DNA of 43,868 bases from Apostichopus californicus (Eukaryota; Echinodermata; Holothuroidea; Aspidochirotida; Stichopodidae): assembly GCA_020650975.1 (NCBI GenBank), contig JAIPMN010018927.1, positions 7,037-50,904 on the forward strand. The letters are read 5' to 3'. Numbering within the stretch: the stretch's first letter is position 1; each line of letters starts with the position of its first letter. The notes under the pieces are model-generated. The model saw only the letters and a list, made by a program, of their open reading frames with translations. It did no database searches and had not been told where the DNA came from. The position numbers and the translations under genes are program-made. Shown here piece after piece: positions 11,601 through 23,600 of this stretch.

Positions 11601-14600
11601 CGGCTGAGTGTAGATGTCAACAACTTTCAGGGCCCCTAACGTTTGAAGTGGGTCACTAAATACTTATTCTTTCAAACAGTGAATAACTTACCGCCTTCAA
11701 CTTCATTGAATCTGCCGAAGAGTTCTCTCAGCTCCTCTTTCAGAGAGTCATCCCACTCGTCAATAATTCCATCACTATTAACGAAAATAACACATATCAG
11801 GGTTGCTATGGAGATATATACCAACCAGCAACTATCCTCAATCAAAGAGAAAGATAATTGTAAATGATTCATGACAATAGCTGAAAAATCTTATTCTGTT
11901 TCCAAGACATGGGAACTTATTTTCATTTACACTTAAATTATTATAACAGGGCACATGGAAGGTTTTCACCAAAGTCGATATTGTTTACTGTTATGTTTTG
12001 CATCGAACAAAGTAAGACGATAAGTGTATGATGTTATGGAATTCAACTGATATTGATGGATCAACTGTAACGGTAAGTATCAACTAAAACAATAACAACT
12101 ACTCCAACCTGAGCGTTTCATCTCTGGTTCAGGCTTGTCCGAACATGTAATATTAATAACATCAGGTTCGTACGTATTAAACACTAACATAACATTTACG
12201 TACCCCTGTCTGCGTACTGCTCCATAACCCTCTGAGAGCTCAAAGATTTCTTTGTTGTCTTTCCAGAAGAAGAGTTCCATAAAAATTTTGGGATTCTTTG
12301 GCACTGTCTCAAAGAACTTCTTCATGAGAAAATGACCAAACTTAACCATTTCCTGTATAATAAAAATAATAGAGAACATATAGATTGATTTTTAATGGAA
12401 ATGTTCAACAAAACTATATTTTTAGTGAAGTAAAAGTCTACACTAAGACAAAGTGCAACAGTATATACAGACAATATCCAAACTACTAGTGTACTACTGA
12501 CTAATACTGAACTTGAAAGATGACATAAGCAAAACAGAAAAAGTCTAAGCAGGATTCGAAAAGTCAGCAGTGTCATTAATGGCAAAGTTCCTCTTGATTC
12601 CTTCCCGACCCCCCCCCACCCCCCTCCAACTCACCCACCCATCAATTCTGGAATTCTGGCTGATGTCCATCCAGGGAGGGTGGAAGAAACATGCCTTCCC
12701 TCTCCCTCACCCTAAATGGTTGCTACGACCCTGTTGATAGCTATGCTAAAGATTTGAGATATGATCTATTTTTGCTAAAAACCAAGCGTACCTTATACTG
12801 GCTTGTTTTTGCAAGCGGATCATTGAATAACTGATGGATAATGTAGAACAAATGGAGTTGGAAGAGCTTTGGAATCTTGTCACAGTCGACTGCTATCCGA
12901 TGTAACATTTTGATGATGCAGTGGTTGATATGTGGAGTGTTGCTATGGAAACTCTCCAAGAGGTGAACATAGTTCTTTAAGATCTCCATGTGACTGAATC
13001 TGAAAAGATTGGGAGAAAAAACTTGTCAAAGTTGAGTTGATTATGCTCCTGACTTACTACATTTAGAATTAAGCAGATTATGTGGAATATCTGTAACAAT
13101 GCATGCATAAGAATGCAATTCAAATAATTGCATGAATGCAATACAGCACTTCAAGGAATTCTTTAACTATTTATGGCACAAAAAATATGGCCTCAGAAGT
13201 TCAAAATCTTAGAGGTGTTTCCTTCCTTCTTGGAATGTATTGTAAATGAAATTAATATTTTGGGCAAATTAAACACTGAACTTCCAAACATGTGTGTTTT
13301 TACTTCAAAATGTGGTTCCAAACCAATCAAACAACCTGTGTTATTAAAGTGGTGCTCGAAATCTTTCAGTAAGAGAACATTCCAAAACAAACATGCACAA
13401 ATGAACAATTCAAAACTATTATTTTCTTTTTCGTATCAAAATGTAGCATGCTTACTGGTTCACATAAAGTCCAAACACAAACTCTTCTTCGGTCCTTGTT
13501 TGATTCTCTTGCTCCAGTTCATCTTCTTCTTCTGAAATGAAGGAATAAATAATTCCTTCATTTAAATTTATACACAGTAGCGACAATCTTGGAAATGTCA
13601 AGAAGGTATTGCCTAGACCAGGATATATGGCATGACCGGAGGCTATAGCTTCGAAATATCATCCAAGTTGCCCCCGGCAACGAAACAGAAAGGGGTTCAG
13701 AGCACAGGACTAGTATATTCTTGACATTGCAGTTTTCAAAACCTGGTAATGTTGATAAATTCTTTTCTCACTTAAAATTGAATTCCCAATATATTGGTCC
13801 TTTCTTGTTATCATCAGTTGCTCACATCTTATCGTGTTTATCATATACTTTGGAGAAAAAAAAACTATGGCAGACATATTCTTTGCAATCTGCATGACAA
13901 TAAACATTCAAAGTAATTGACAATCTGGTTCCGAGTTATAACAATATTACAACTATAAGTCTATCTTATCCAATATCCATTCTTTGCATTGAAGAAATAC
14001 AAGTGGCAAGACTGCTTGTTTACTTTGTGTATTAATAGAGGTGTTGTTTAAGGAGGAAGCATGGCCCTGAAATTCTGGTTATTTACTGGCTAAATGCCAT
14101 TTGGATTTCAACATTTGCAAGTAGGGAACAGAAGGAACTGGAATTTTCCTGCCAGTAGACATAGAGGACATAAACACATAGTATTGTTAGTTAAAAATCA
14201 TCAGTCTTAAGAATCGTTAAGACTTCGGTACCTAACATAAGCCTCGTATGACTGCTTATTATCGGCAAATATTATTGGGCTGCTCATGAAAGCCTGTACA
14301 TTTACTAATGTGTGTTGTAATTCAGGAAAATGCCTGTGAGAACTTGATTTTTAGCCAGTAGATGTTATAAGCACTAAAATTTTGAGATTCTAGGCCGGGA
14401 AGCCCTTATTTATATCACAACCATGAATACAGTATTTTAAGAAAACACGGAAGCTCGCAAAAAAGTAAAAACAAGAACAAAATCAACAAACAACTTACCA
14501 TCATCCATTTCATCGTCAACAGGATCCTCGACTGTTGCAACTGGGGTATCCTCTACAACTGAAATTGTAAAAATAGCCATCTTTTTAAATGTGAAAATAT

Positions 14601-17600
14601 GTTATAAATGTAATTTGAAAGTAACCATAGCAACAAGACTCAGAGACAGGATAGGGTTAAAGTAAAAAAAAAAAAACATGAAAAGAATTTTTCCACTTTA
14701 TTTTGACGCTAATGGTGTCCAAACAAATGATTGCAGTATATTGTGGGGGTTTTATTCCTTTTGTTTATGGTTGGCCAAACAAGTTCACCATCTACTCATC
14801 TACTCATCTGCTTTCTATGACAAGGGAACGGCCATGCTGTTGTACATTTTACTTGTAGTATTGTCGTTGAAAGAGACACTGAGACAGGTTCCATTAGTTT
14901 AAGGAATTCTTGTATGTATTTCATGTTTGCTACTTACAGCTCAGGAATCTAAGTAAGGATACACACAACTAAAACCAATACCTATACAGCTATATCTAAT
15001 AATAAGCACAACTTGCCACATTACTTAGGCAGTACTTGATGTAAACTATTAGCCATCTGCCGGAGAACCTCTAAAGCTATTTATGGCCGTCTGAACAGAA
15101 ATACGGTTGTCTTGGACCACAATTAAAAATTTGCCCAGGCTTAAGTTTATCGACTGTTACAGGTATAATAGCCTGATTTGGACTCATTAGTACACCAAGC
15201 TTTCTTAGGTACTGAGCATGTCACCTATTGTCAATAAACCAATCGTAAAAAATAAACCAATAAAAACCAATTGTCATTTATAGCCATTGATCACCTCTTC
15301 TTGCACTTCAGTTAATTGCACCTACCATTCAAATTTGTGAAGTGAATTTCTCTCAAGGCCATGAACTCATCTTCAGGTGCTAGTTCTGCAGCACCAAAAG
15401 CATCGCCATCTGGCCACACTTCCCTGAAGATGAAGGAAAATAGAGAAGTAAAAAAGCATCTAAGGAATTGCACTTTTAAATTTTCTACACTAAGAATCAC
15501 TATTTTATTACCCCTCATCAGCTGAGAGTCAGCAAAAAATATGAAATCATCTAACAATTGATAATAATGGACACATTTTTCTATGTTATTTCATGTATTC
15601 TGTACTATTTAATTACCAAAATGGCAGCAAAAGAGATGAACTAAAGTACAAATTTGTCTTTGTAAGTTCATGTTTCCTGTACTATTTAATTACCAAAATG
15701 GCAGTTAATTACCAATATGGCAGGTAGTGACAGGTAATTACCAAAATGGCAGGTAATGGCAGGTAATTACCAAAATGGCAGTTAATGGAAAGTAATTACC
15801 AAGCTGGCAGCATGTATCAGTGACAGATCAGCTACAATCTTTTCAACAAGTCACATTCCTACATCTGACACATTTTGGTAATCTCTGAACAAAACTGATG
15901 ACGATTTTGTCACAAATATTGTGAAGAAATGTTTCCTTCCTAAATATCGATTGGATAGTATCAGAACAATCGCATTCCAATGAGTTCAACATTTGTTTAT
16001 CATCTTGGAAGTTATAATGCGCTCTACGTATCATGGTGCACTCTGTGGGGAATTTTTAAGATTGTACCATTATGTAACAGGACCCTCACTAAGAATGAAA
16101 TACATGGCAGAAGTTAAATGTATATTAATGAATAGTTTGAGGAATTCATTTGCCATTGAGTAAAAATTTTCATTTTCAAAGTGGTATTTTAAATTTGCCA
16201 TTATTGACTGCTACTGAAGGGGTCAGTGCATCAACTCACGTACGAAAGCATTCATATATAAATATGAAGAACTACAAGAGACAGAAATATAAAACTACCA
16301 CTGTACAGTAGAATTCTCAATAATGCAGAGAAGTATCTCGCAGGATGAATGTAACTCACCTTGCAGCTCTTAGAAGTGCAATAGCATCACCACCTTGTCC
16401 ATTGTGTAAACATGTCTGAATACGAATCATAGCATCAGATCTACAAATGAGATAACGAAAAAGAATGGACTTTTTTCAGGCCTAGAATGTCACAATTTTA
16501 GCCGCTTGTTAAAAAATGCCAGTGCTTAAAAAAATCTACTGGACTGGCTAAAACCAAGCTTTCACTGGCATTTTTCCTGAATTACAACTCACATCGTTTA
16601 CTGTACAGGCTTTTAAAAGCAGCCAAATAATATTTGCTGATAATAAACAGTAGTAATCAGTGGCATAGGAAAGTACTTTTGAGTGGGGGGCTGAAGACTG
16701 ATGGCCGGCCTGGGGGAGGGGTCTTTTTTTGGATTTTTTTTGCATTTCCAGGTGGCCTCAGATGCAATTTGGTGCAATATAGCACACTTCAACACCCACT
16801 CCATTTTGTAAATAATTTTGCATTTTCACCTGGCCTTAGATGTAATTTGGTGCTCCAAATGTGATTTTTTTTCTCATTTGGAAATGAAAAAGGGGTTTTC
16901 TGACTTGCGGAGTGGGGGGCGGAATGATACTTCCGCCCCACCATATTTTTCACTGGGGGGGCTGGCGCCCCCCCAGCCCCACCGGTTCCTACGCCCTTGG
17001 TAGTAATATAGGGATTATGTAAGGTACAGAAATCATGCCCATTCTTTTACTGACTACTGCTACCATGACAACTGTTACCATCTTTTTAGTATCTATATAA
17101 TTTGGGCAAATTGCCAGTGCTTTTCTTTTCCCTTCTGGCAACGGCAAGATCCACTGCCGGTATTGAACGACTGAATAACCCAAATTTTCAAGGCCTGTTC
17201 TTATAATGCAGCAAGGTTTTAAGGAATTTTCTTCCAGTATATATTTGCATTTCCATGGTAACATCTCAAACAATGCAAATAAAAAGGAAAAGAAAACAAC
17301 ACCAATCCTAGAGTCTACCATCACTGTGAGAGCAGATGTCAGTACGTTGGGAAAAGTTTCTAAAGCTAGTAACATTGAATCTATCCTTTCAAACTTAAAT
17401 GCAATTGTACTGACAGTATGAGCAGTATGAGTATGAGCAGTATGAGTATGAGTATGACAGTATGAGTACGAGCAGCTTCATAGAAACAGGATATTCGTAC
17501 TGCTGACACTGTCAGAACAAGTGCTCGGAAGCATAATTCGAAAGTATCACTTTCAAAAACCTGTTGCAACACGGAGGCAAATGTATCTAGTCTAATGTAT

Positions 17601-20600
17601 TAAGTATAACAATCAGGGCAGTACCTATTTTCATTAACTGTTTTCTAATAAAGAAGAAACTCTGCCTCCTTGGACACAAATAAATGGGTTGTATCATTTC
17701 AAGAACCATGGTGCTGTTTGCATATCACTTACTAGTCACACTTTTTTCTTTTGGGTAGGGGAAGGTGGGGGGGTGGAGAATGGGAGAAACAGTCCTTTAT
17801 CTAATCAGTCATTTTCCACTACATCAAAAGGATCACAATTTATTGTTCTAGGGCCAGAGAAAAGACTTTTGTTATATATTGCAATACCATATCATATGCA
17901 GGGTGGGCTGGCAGGCCGGGCACTCAAGTCTCACGTCTTCAATAATTAAGAGCCCACATACCAGATTAGTGCAAGATTGCAGGCAATTAATCTTTTATGG
18001 CCAGATTTGACTCCTACTCCAATCCACTACAGCAGATTCTCGAAAACCATTTGTTCTACGTAACAGAATAAACAAATAGCTCACCGTTGTTCTTCCACAG
18101 GCTGTTCTGAGGCGGCATCAAAGGGGATCACATTCTGTGGAATATCCTCTCGTTCTTGCAACATCGCAGACAAATCCCCCGCCACGGTATCCCAGCTTTC
18201 ATTCAACTCCGTCTCCCGGTTTTCTGCAGACTGGTTCTGACCTTCATTATTTTGCTTCTCTGCAGTTGGAAAATGAAACCAAATGAAATGGAATATTTAC
18301 ATTTCTGATACAAGTATTTCAAAAAAAGGGACAATGTCATTCCATCTATATAAGACAATCTATCTGTATTTAAAAGTGTAACAATGCGAGTAGGATGTAA
18401 TTCCTATTTCATTATTGGTGTAAATGGTAACTTGTTTAAGTATAAAACTCTTCCTTGAAATACGCATTTTAAGCACTAACATAATCACTAGCTCACAAAC
18501 ACACAGCTGGGCTAGGCATGGCTAAATATTTGCATCTGTAGGAAGATTCCTCAAGTTTTGCAACAATGCCGGGCACTTCACTTCAAAACTGAAAAGAAAT
18601 AGATATTTCCATTCCAAAAATTGTGATTTTATGCAATTTTTCTCTACTTTTTGGCTTTTCTCACAGACATTGCTGTCAAGATGTATTACCTGATGACATA
18701 CTTTCATATGCTTGCAAGCCAGCAGCTGAACCCAGTCTAACATATTCTTTATGTTCAGCAGTCAGAAATCAGCTTATACTTTAACAGTGTTATTTAATTG
18801 TAAAGACACATCTTTCTTTAACCATGCCTTGTTGTCATTAGGTCATATCATGATGAAGAGAGGTATCACGTTAGTTTTAAGACTTACTTTTCCTTCGTTT
18901 GGCCTTCTTTCTGGCTTTTTTCTGAAATAAATTTAAAATACGACCATGTCATCAGTGAGTAAATATGTCTAAACACAAATGTAATGATGAGAAGCTCTCT
19001 TACTTTTAATAGACAATTGTAAATTAATAATGAGGAGTTTAGTTTACTACAGACAAAGAGTATCACTGTTACAGCAGTTCCTTTGATTAAGAATATTAAA
19101 TCTCACTTGGGATCAAAATATGGGCTAAGCTGAAAGTCTTGTCGTTAGAATCGAAAGTAATCTCTTTAAGAAATGAAGTGAACGAATTAACCAAACATTA
19201 TGTATTAATTTCTGTTGAAAATGTAAACTTCTTTGAATTTAAATCTGCTTTACATAATTACATGTGCTAAAGATGACCAGAAACATGGTTCTAAACAATC
19301 CAAATCACAACGTCTCCAAAACCTGACTTACAAAGTTTACAATGTTTGTTAACAAACCTTAAAAACACCAGATCAGCATTTACAAAGTTTTACAAAGTGA
19401 ATCCTAATTTCGCACAAGGTTAAAATATGAATTCTTTCTAATTACCTGAACAACGATAGTTTTCTTCCCTTTACAATATTTCTCCAACATCTTCAGATAA
19501 ATATGGGCAGTGTCCACAAGATCAATCAGGAATGTCCTTTAAGAGATCAAAAAAAGAAAAAGAAAAAAGAAGAAGAGGTGTTTGCGTTTCCATTTGCTTC
19601 GCTTTTATTACATTGTAAAACAATATTGAATTTCACAACAGATAATGTGTGTCAAACATAATTTACATAAATAATTCTGAAAAATTTCTTTTGGTAATTT
19701 GATCGATGGGTTTCAGTGTTTTGAATAGACATGAGTGATGAGGAGTGAAGGCCACAAAATCACTGATAAAATTGATTCAGGTTTATAATTTTTTAGCTTT
19801 CATTCATTGCCGTACTTCAAGAAATCATCTTAAACTGTGTTGGACAAGATTTTCATGTTCTATGGTAATAGCTTTTGCGTCAAACGAACTTATCTCTCGC
19901 TATGTTATAATTTAGGTCAAACAAATTTATCTCTCGCTAAGTTATACCTGGTATTCTTGATGTCCGTGTAAGTCTTGAGCAAGAGCAGTAATATCTCTCG
20001 ATACTCTATCACGTAGAAGACGTTGCTCTGTATGACGTGAGAGGATTCTCTGACTGTCTCCTCAGGGTGGTTGGAGATCGCGTCCAGAGTTAGAAGGAGT
20101 TCTCTGTAAGTCTTCACAGCAATATGAAGTCTGTTCAAGAGAAGCAGCATACATTAGTAAGACATAAAATGTCGTGGAACGAGTGAACAATTAACAACAG
20201 ACGATTAGTGTTTCTACGTATTCCCAGACCCTTCCGCACGCCCACCATGGTTTTTCTGTCAAAAGGTGAATCTAGGATGGCCGATATTTCAATCCCATTC
20301 ATAAAAAGTGATAATCTATGCCAAAGAGAACAAGGATAAAATCACCAACCATTTCTCACACTCTCTGAAAATGATAATACATGCAACAGCTGCAATGATT
20401 GTTGGATTTGTGAAGAAAAAACAAAACCCAGCAGCTTTTTTACCTGTTTCATTACTTTAATTGAATCCTCTTTTACAAAACTATTAAATAACATGCTATT
20501 GAGACACTTATAAACCAACAAACTTTAAAAGCTGTTTAAAAGCAGCTGTCGTCATAGACTAGTTTATATATAAATCAAACATCATTTGATCAAAATTGAA

Positions 20601-23600
20601 ATTGAAAAGTAAATACCTCCTTGCCCAGTTTTTCATTTCCTGCTTATCAGTGGTGAGCATCTCCACATACTTTAGAATCTGCATTTGCACATAATGGAAT
20701 GTCTGAATGCTGAAGGTCTCGCTGAAGGAAAAGTGAAGTTTATATAGGACTTCCCATTTGAGCCAAATGAACAAAAGTTTGATATTTGGCTGACAGACAA
20801 ATTGTCCACGATGCTAAAATTTCAATTAAAACGGTGCTTATCTGAGTTCTTAGTGAACAAATATGTCATAAATTCTGCCACTGTAGCCAGATGTATGTAG
20901 CATCTTTTCTATTTGTTATTCTTTTGGGAGAAAGTAACAAAGTTAGATTTTGTCTGATTGATCATTTCTAAGTGTCTTTCCGGAAAAATACTTAAAATGT
21001 CTTGTACAAATGTTGCCAAATCTGGTCAGACCATTGCTAACTTTAAAAACATTCTATGGCCCAAATTTCACTCATGCGCATGACATTTTGTTCACATTTA
21101 TGTGATTCCAGAGCACATAGCAGTAATGTACATGTTCTCTCCTTATACAAAATCTTCAAACCCAACAAAACTTCACACACTCTCGATCACCACAAGCTTC
21201 TCTTATGGGCTAATAACTGGTGGACAAACAGTGAAGCAAATGATAAATTAATCAGCAGTTATTTTAAGGATGCTTAAGCGACCAAAAATGTGGGGAAAAC
21301 CCGCGAGGGCTTATAGATTACAACTAGCACATCGGGTGGCTTCCAATTCAACATTTTAACTCAAATTTTTGGAATCTTTTCAATTTAGAAAGTCATTCCA
21401 GATGGGAACATCATGATTGCTTTTGGATGAATAACCCACCTAAAGTCGGACCCGGCCAGGTATCATCCCAGAACCCCGATTGCAAAGCCTCATTGCTTCT
21501 AATGCCACTGCCTTTAGCCACAGCACCGGTATAATGTATATGATGTATACACATACACAATAACCTTCATCCTTCCCCTAGAAAGTCAACAGTCTTAGTG
21601 AACCTTGCCACGTCTTATATGGGAGCATTTAATATAAATTGAGCATACATTGGTCTTTTCAAAGTGTGACTGCATTCCAGTTTAGACTGGACCTCAACAA
21701 AACAATATGTTCTTTTTAGTGACTAAGGTGGATCCATGTACTGAGTGTAAAGTTAATTCAAGTTTTGCTTATGAAGTTTAAAAGGTTTTCATACTTTGAC
21801 CTTTGGTGACCTCAAATGACCTTTGCGTTGTTTTGAAAAAAAAAACACCGGGTAATTTCTACTCACTAATATGTATCCACATGCCACATATGAAGTTTAT
21901 CCAAGAATTGCTTTCCAAGTTATAGATTTTACAAGGTATTCAGACTTTGACCTCTGTGACAAAAAGTAACCTTTGACCTCTACGTATGTCTAACACTGCA
22001 TAACTTCTTTTAGTATGAATATTAAAAAGCAAAGAAATTACTTCAACCAGTGAGCATCAGCTATTCAGTGACCTCAAAGGATCTGCACTCTATCATAATT
22101 GAGAATTCCAATTATATTTCTGTGAAATTTCATAGTGCTGCTGAGGATGAAGTGACAACTACCCTAGCACTCACAGTACAAAGATCAGGATGGGTATATG
22201 ACAGGAATATATACCCAACAGGAATGAAAAAGGAATATTTGCTATGACACTCCATTGTTGGAATCTAATTTAATCAAACCGTCAGTTTTTTCCTCACCTT
22301 ACTAAGTCGACCTGACAATTATGAAGACGGTTGAACTCCATGAAGAAACGCATGATCCATAAATAGTACGAGTCGTCGTTTTCTTGCGCCTTCTGATGCA
22401 AAATATGATCCTAGAAAGAGAAAGAGTTTCGTGAAAATACGGTGCAATGATCTAAAGTTGGCCAATCCTAATCCACGTCTATTTGCAGCAAAATATCGTT
22501 GTTGTGATCTTCCCATTCTGTGCTCAAAATGCTAAAAACACACTTGATAAAGTTAACGAAAATTTAATGATGTTCTCATGCTTTACTTGACAACAACAGA
22601 GTGGTGTCATACAAGTAAACAAACTTCCATATCATTACTATCGTGAACTAGACTGACAGATCGTTCACTCTTCAAAGCATTCGAGGTAAACCTTGAAACA
22701 AAGTCTGTGTGTACCATATAGGTATACGTACCATGGGTACCATATATCTAACATGGGTAAATATGTGTTTCTCAATTGCATAGCTAAGACTGAAATAAAA
22801 ATGTCAACAGATCACACCAATTACAAGCTCTAGATATAGAATTTTTCCTTCTTTCTTTTCAATACAGGTTTATCACATAGTTAGTATCTTATAAGTGTAT
22901 GAATAGGCCAACTGTAACATATGTAACATCAAAGTTGAGAATAGCTGGGATTTTTTCTTCTTCCTAAGTTTCATTATCATTCCCAAGTTGGTTTTAAAAC
23001 AGTTTTGCCTCTGAATGTTGTATCGAATGTGATCTGTCTCCTAGATCTGAAATATTAATCCTGCTAAAACATAGCCCAAAGAATGAAACACTTCTGTTCC
23101 CCTTCAGCTAAATAAGATGATTTTAACCAAATTGCAATTTTACAGAGAACATTCTTCAATCCTACCTTCACATTGTACATCATGGGGTTGTAGCAATTCC
23201 CCAGGAAAAGGGAACAAAAATCCTTCAGGAAGAGTCGGATACTGAGTGTTGACCTACGGGTCACGGTCATGTCCTGCATCGGCAGACGATGCTTTGGTCG
23301 TTTCGCTGGAGCCTTGTCTAGAGCAAACGAAATGGAGTTGACGTCTTTTGGAAGCGTCCGGTGGTAAATAACATCGTATTCACTGATGGATTTGAGGTTT
23401 TTGACTTGGAAGGTACCACCGAAACGAGAATGTCTGTCAGGAGTAAAGAAACAAGTACACTTGATATTGTAAACAAGAATATCTAGGAATTATGTAATAT
23501 ATATATATTTTTTTCAGACTTTGATGTTGGGGGTTTCATGTCTTTGTAGCTTGTAGAACAGGCTGTTGTCAAATACCATGTAATGATAAGTGTCGTTTAT

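Larger units (their letters stand above)
16441..18084 (-). other. TIMELESS intron between coding exons 14 and 13
   Basis: Contains the 342-bp MITE and the GAGTAT microsatellite. The remainder shows no exon: the flanking exons join in phase without one. Confidence 0.7.
12792..19536 (-). other. TIMELESS: TIMELESS coding exons 11-18 (residues 503-777)
   Basis: Exons in transcript order: 19446-19536, 18888-18921, 18085-18259, 16360-16440, 15326-15423, 14499-14558, 13456-13531, 12792-12999. Exon 11 ends in '[12 protein letters not shown]'. The 34-nt exon 12 adds almost only Lys/Arg/Ala, corresponding to the vertebrate KKRRKKKKK stretch and probably a nuclear localisation signal. Exon 13 holds '[16 protein letters not shown]', nearly identical to human. 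Exon 15 has '[20 protein letters not shown]', again matching. Exons 16-17 encode a short acidic linker (Glu/Asp-rich, shorter than the human poly-Glu run). Exon 18 restarts the folded region with '[19 protein letters not shown]' (human equivalent: HTNHCIVKMLHRLAHD). Phases of all eight exons join their neighbours. Confidence 0.92.

Noticed and set aside
16613..17003. Open frames on both strands around a G/C-rich block
   Set aside because: They lie within the hAT-type MITE with an 8-bp duplication and have no protein-like composition.
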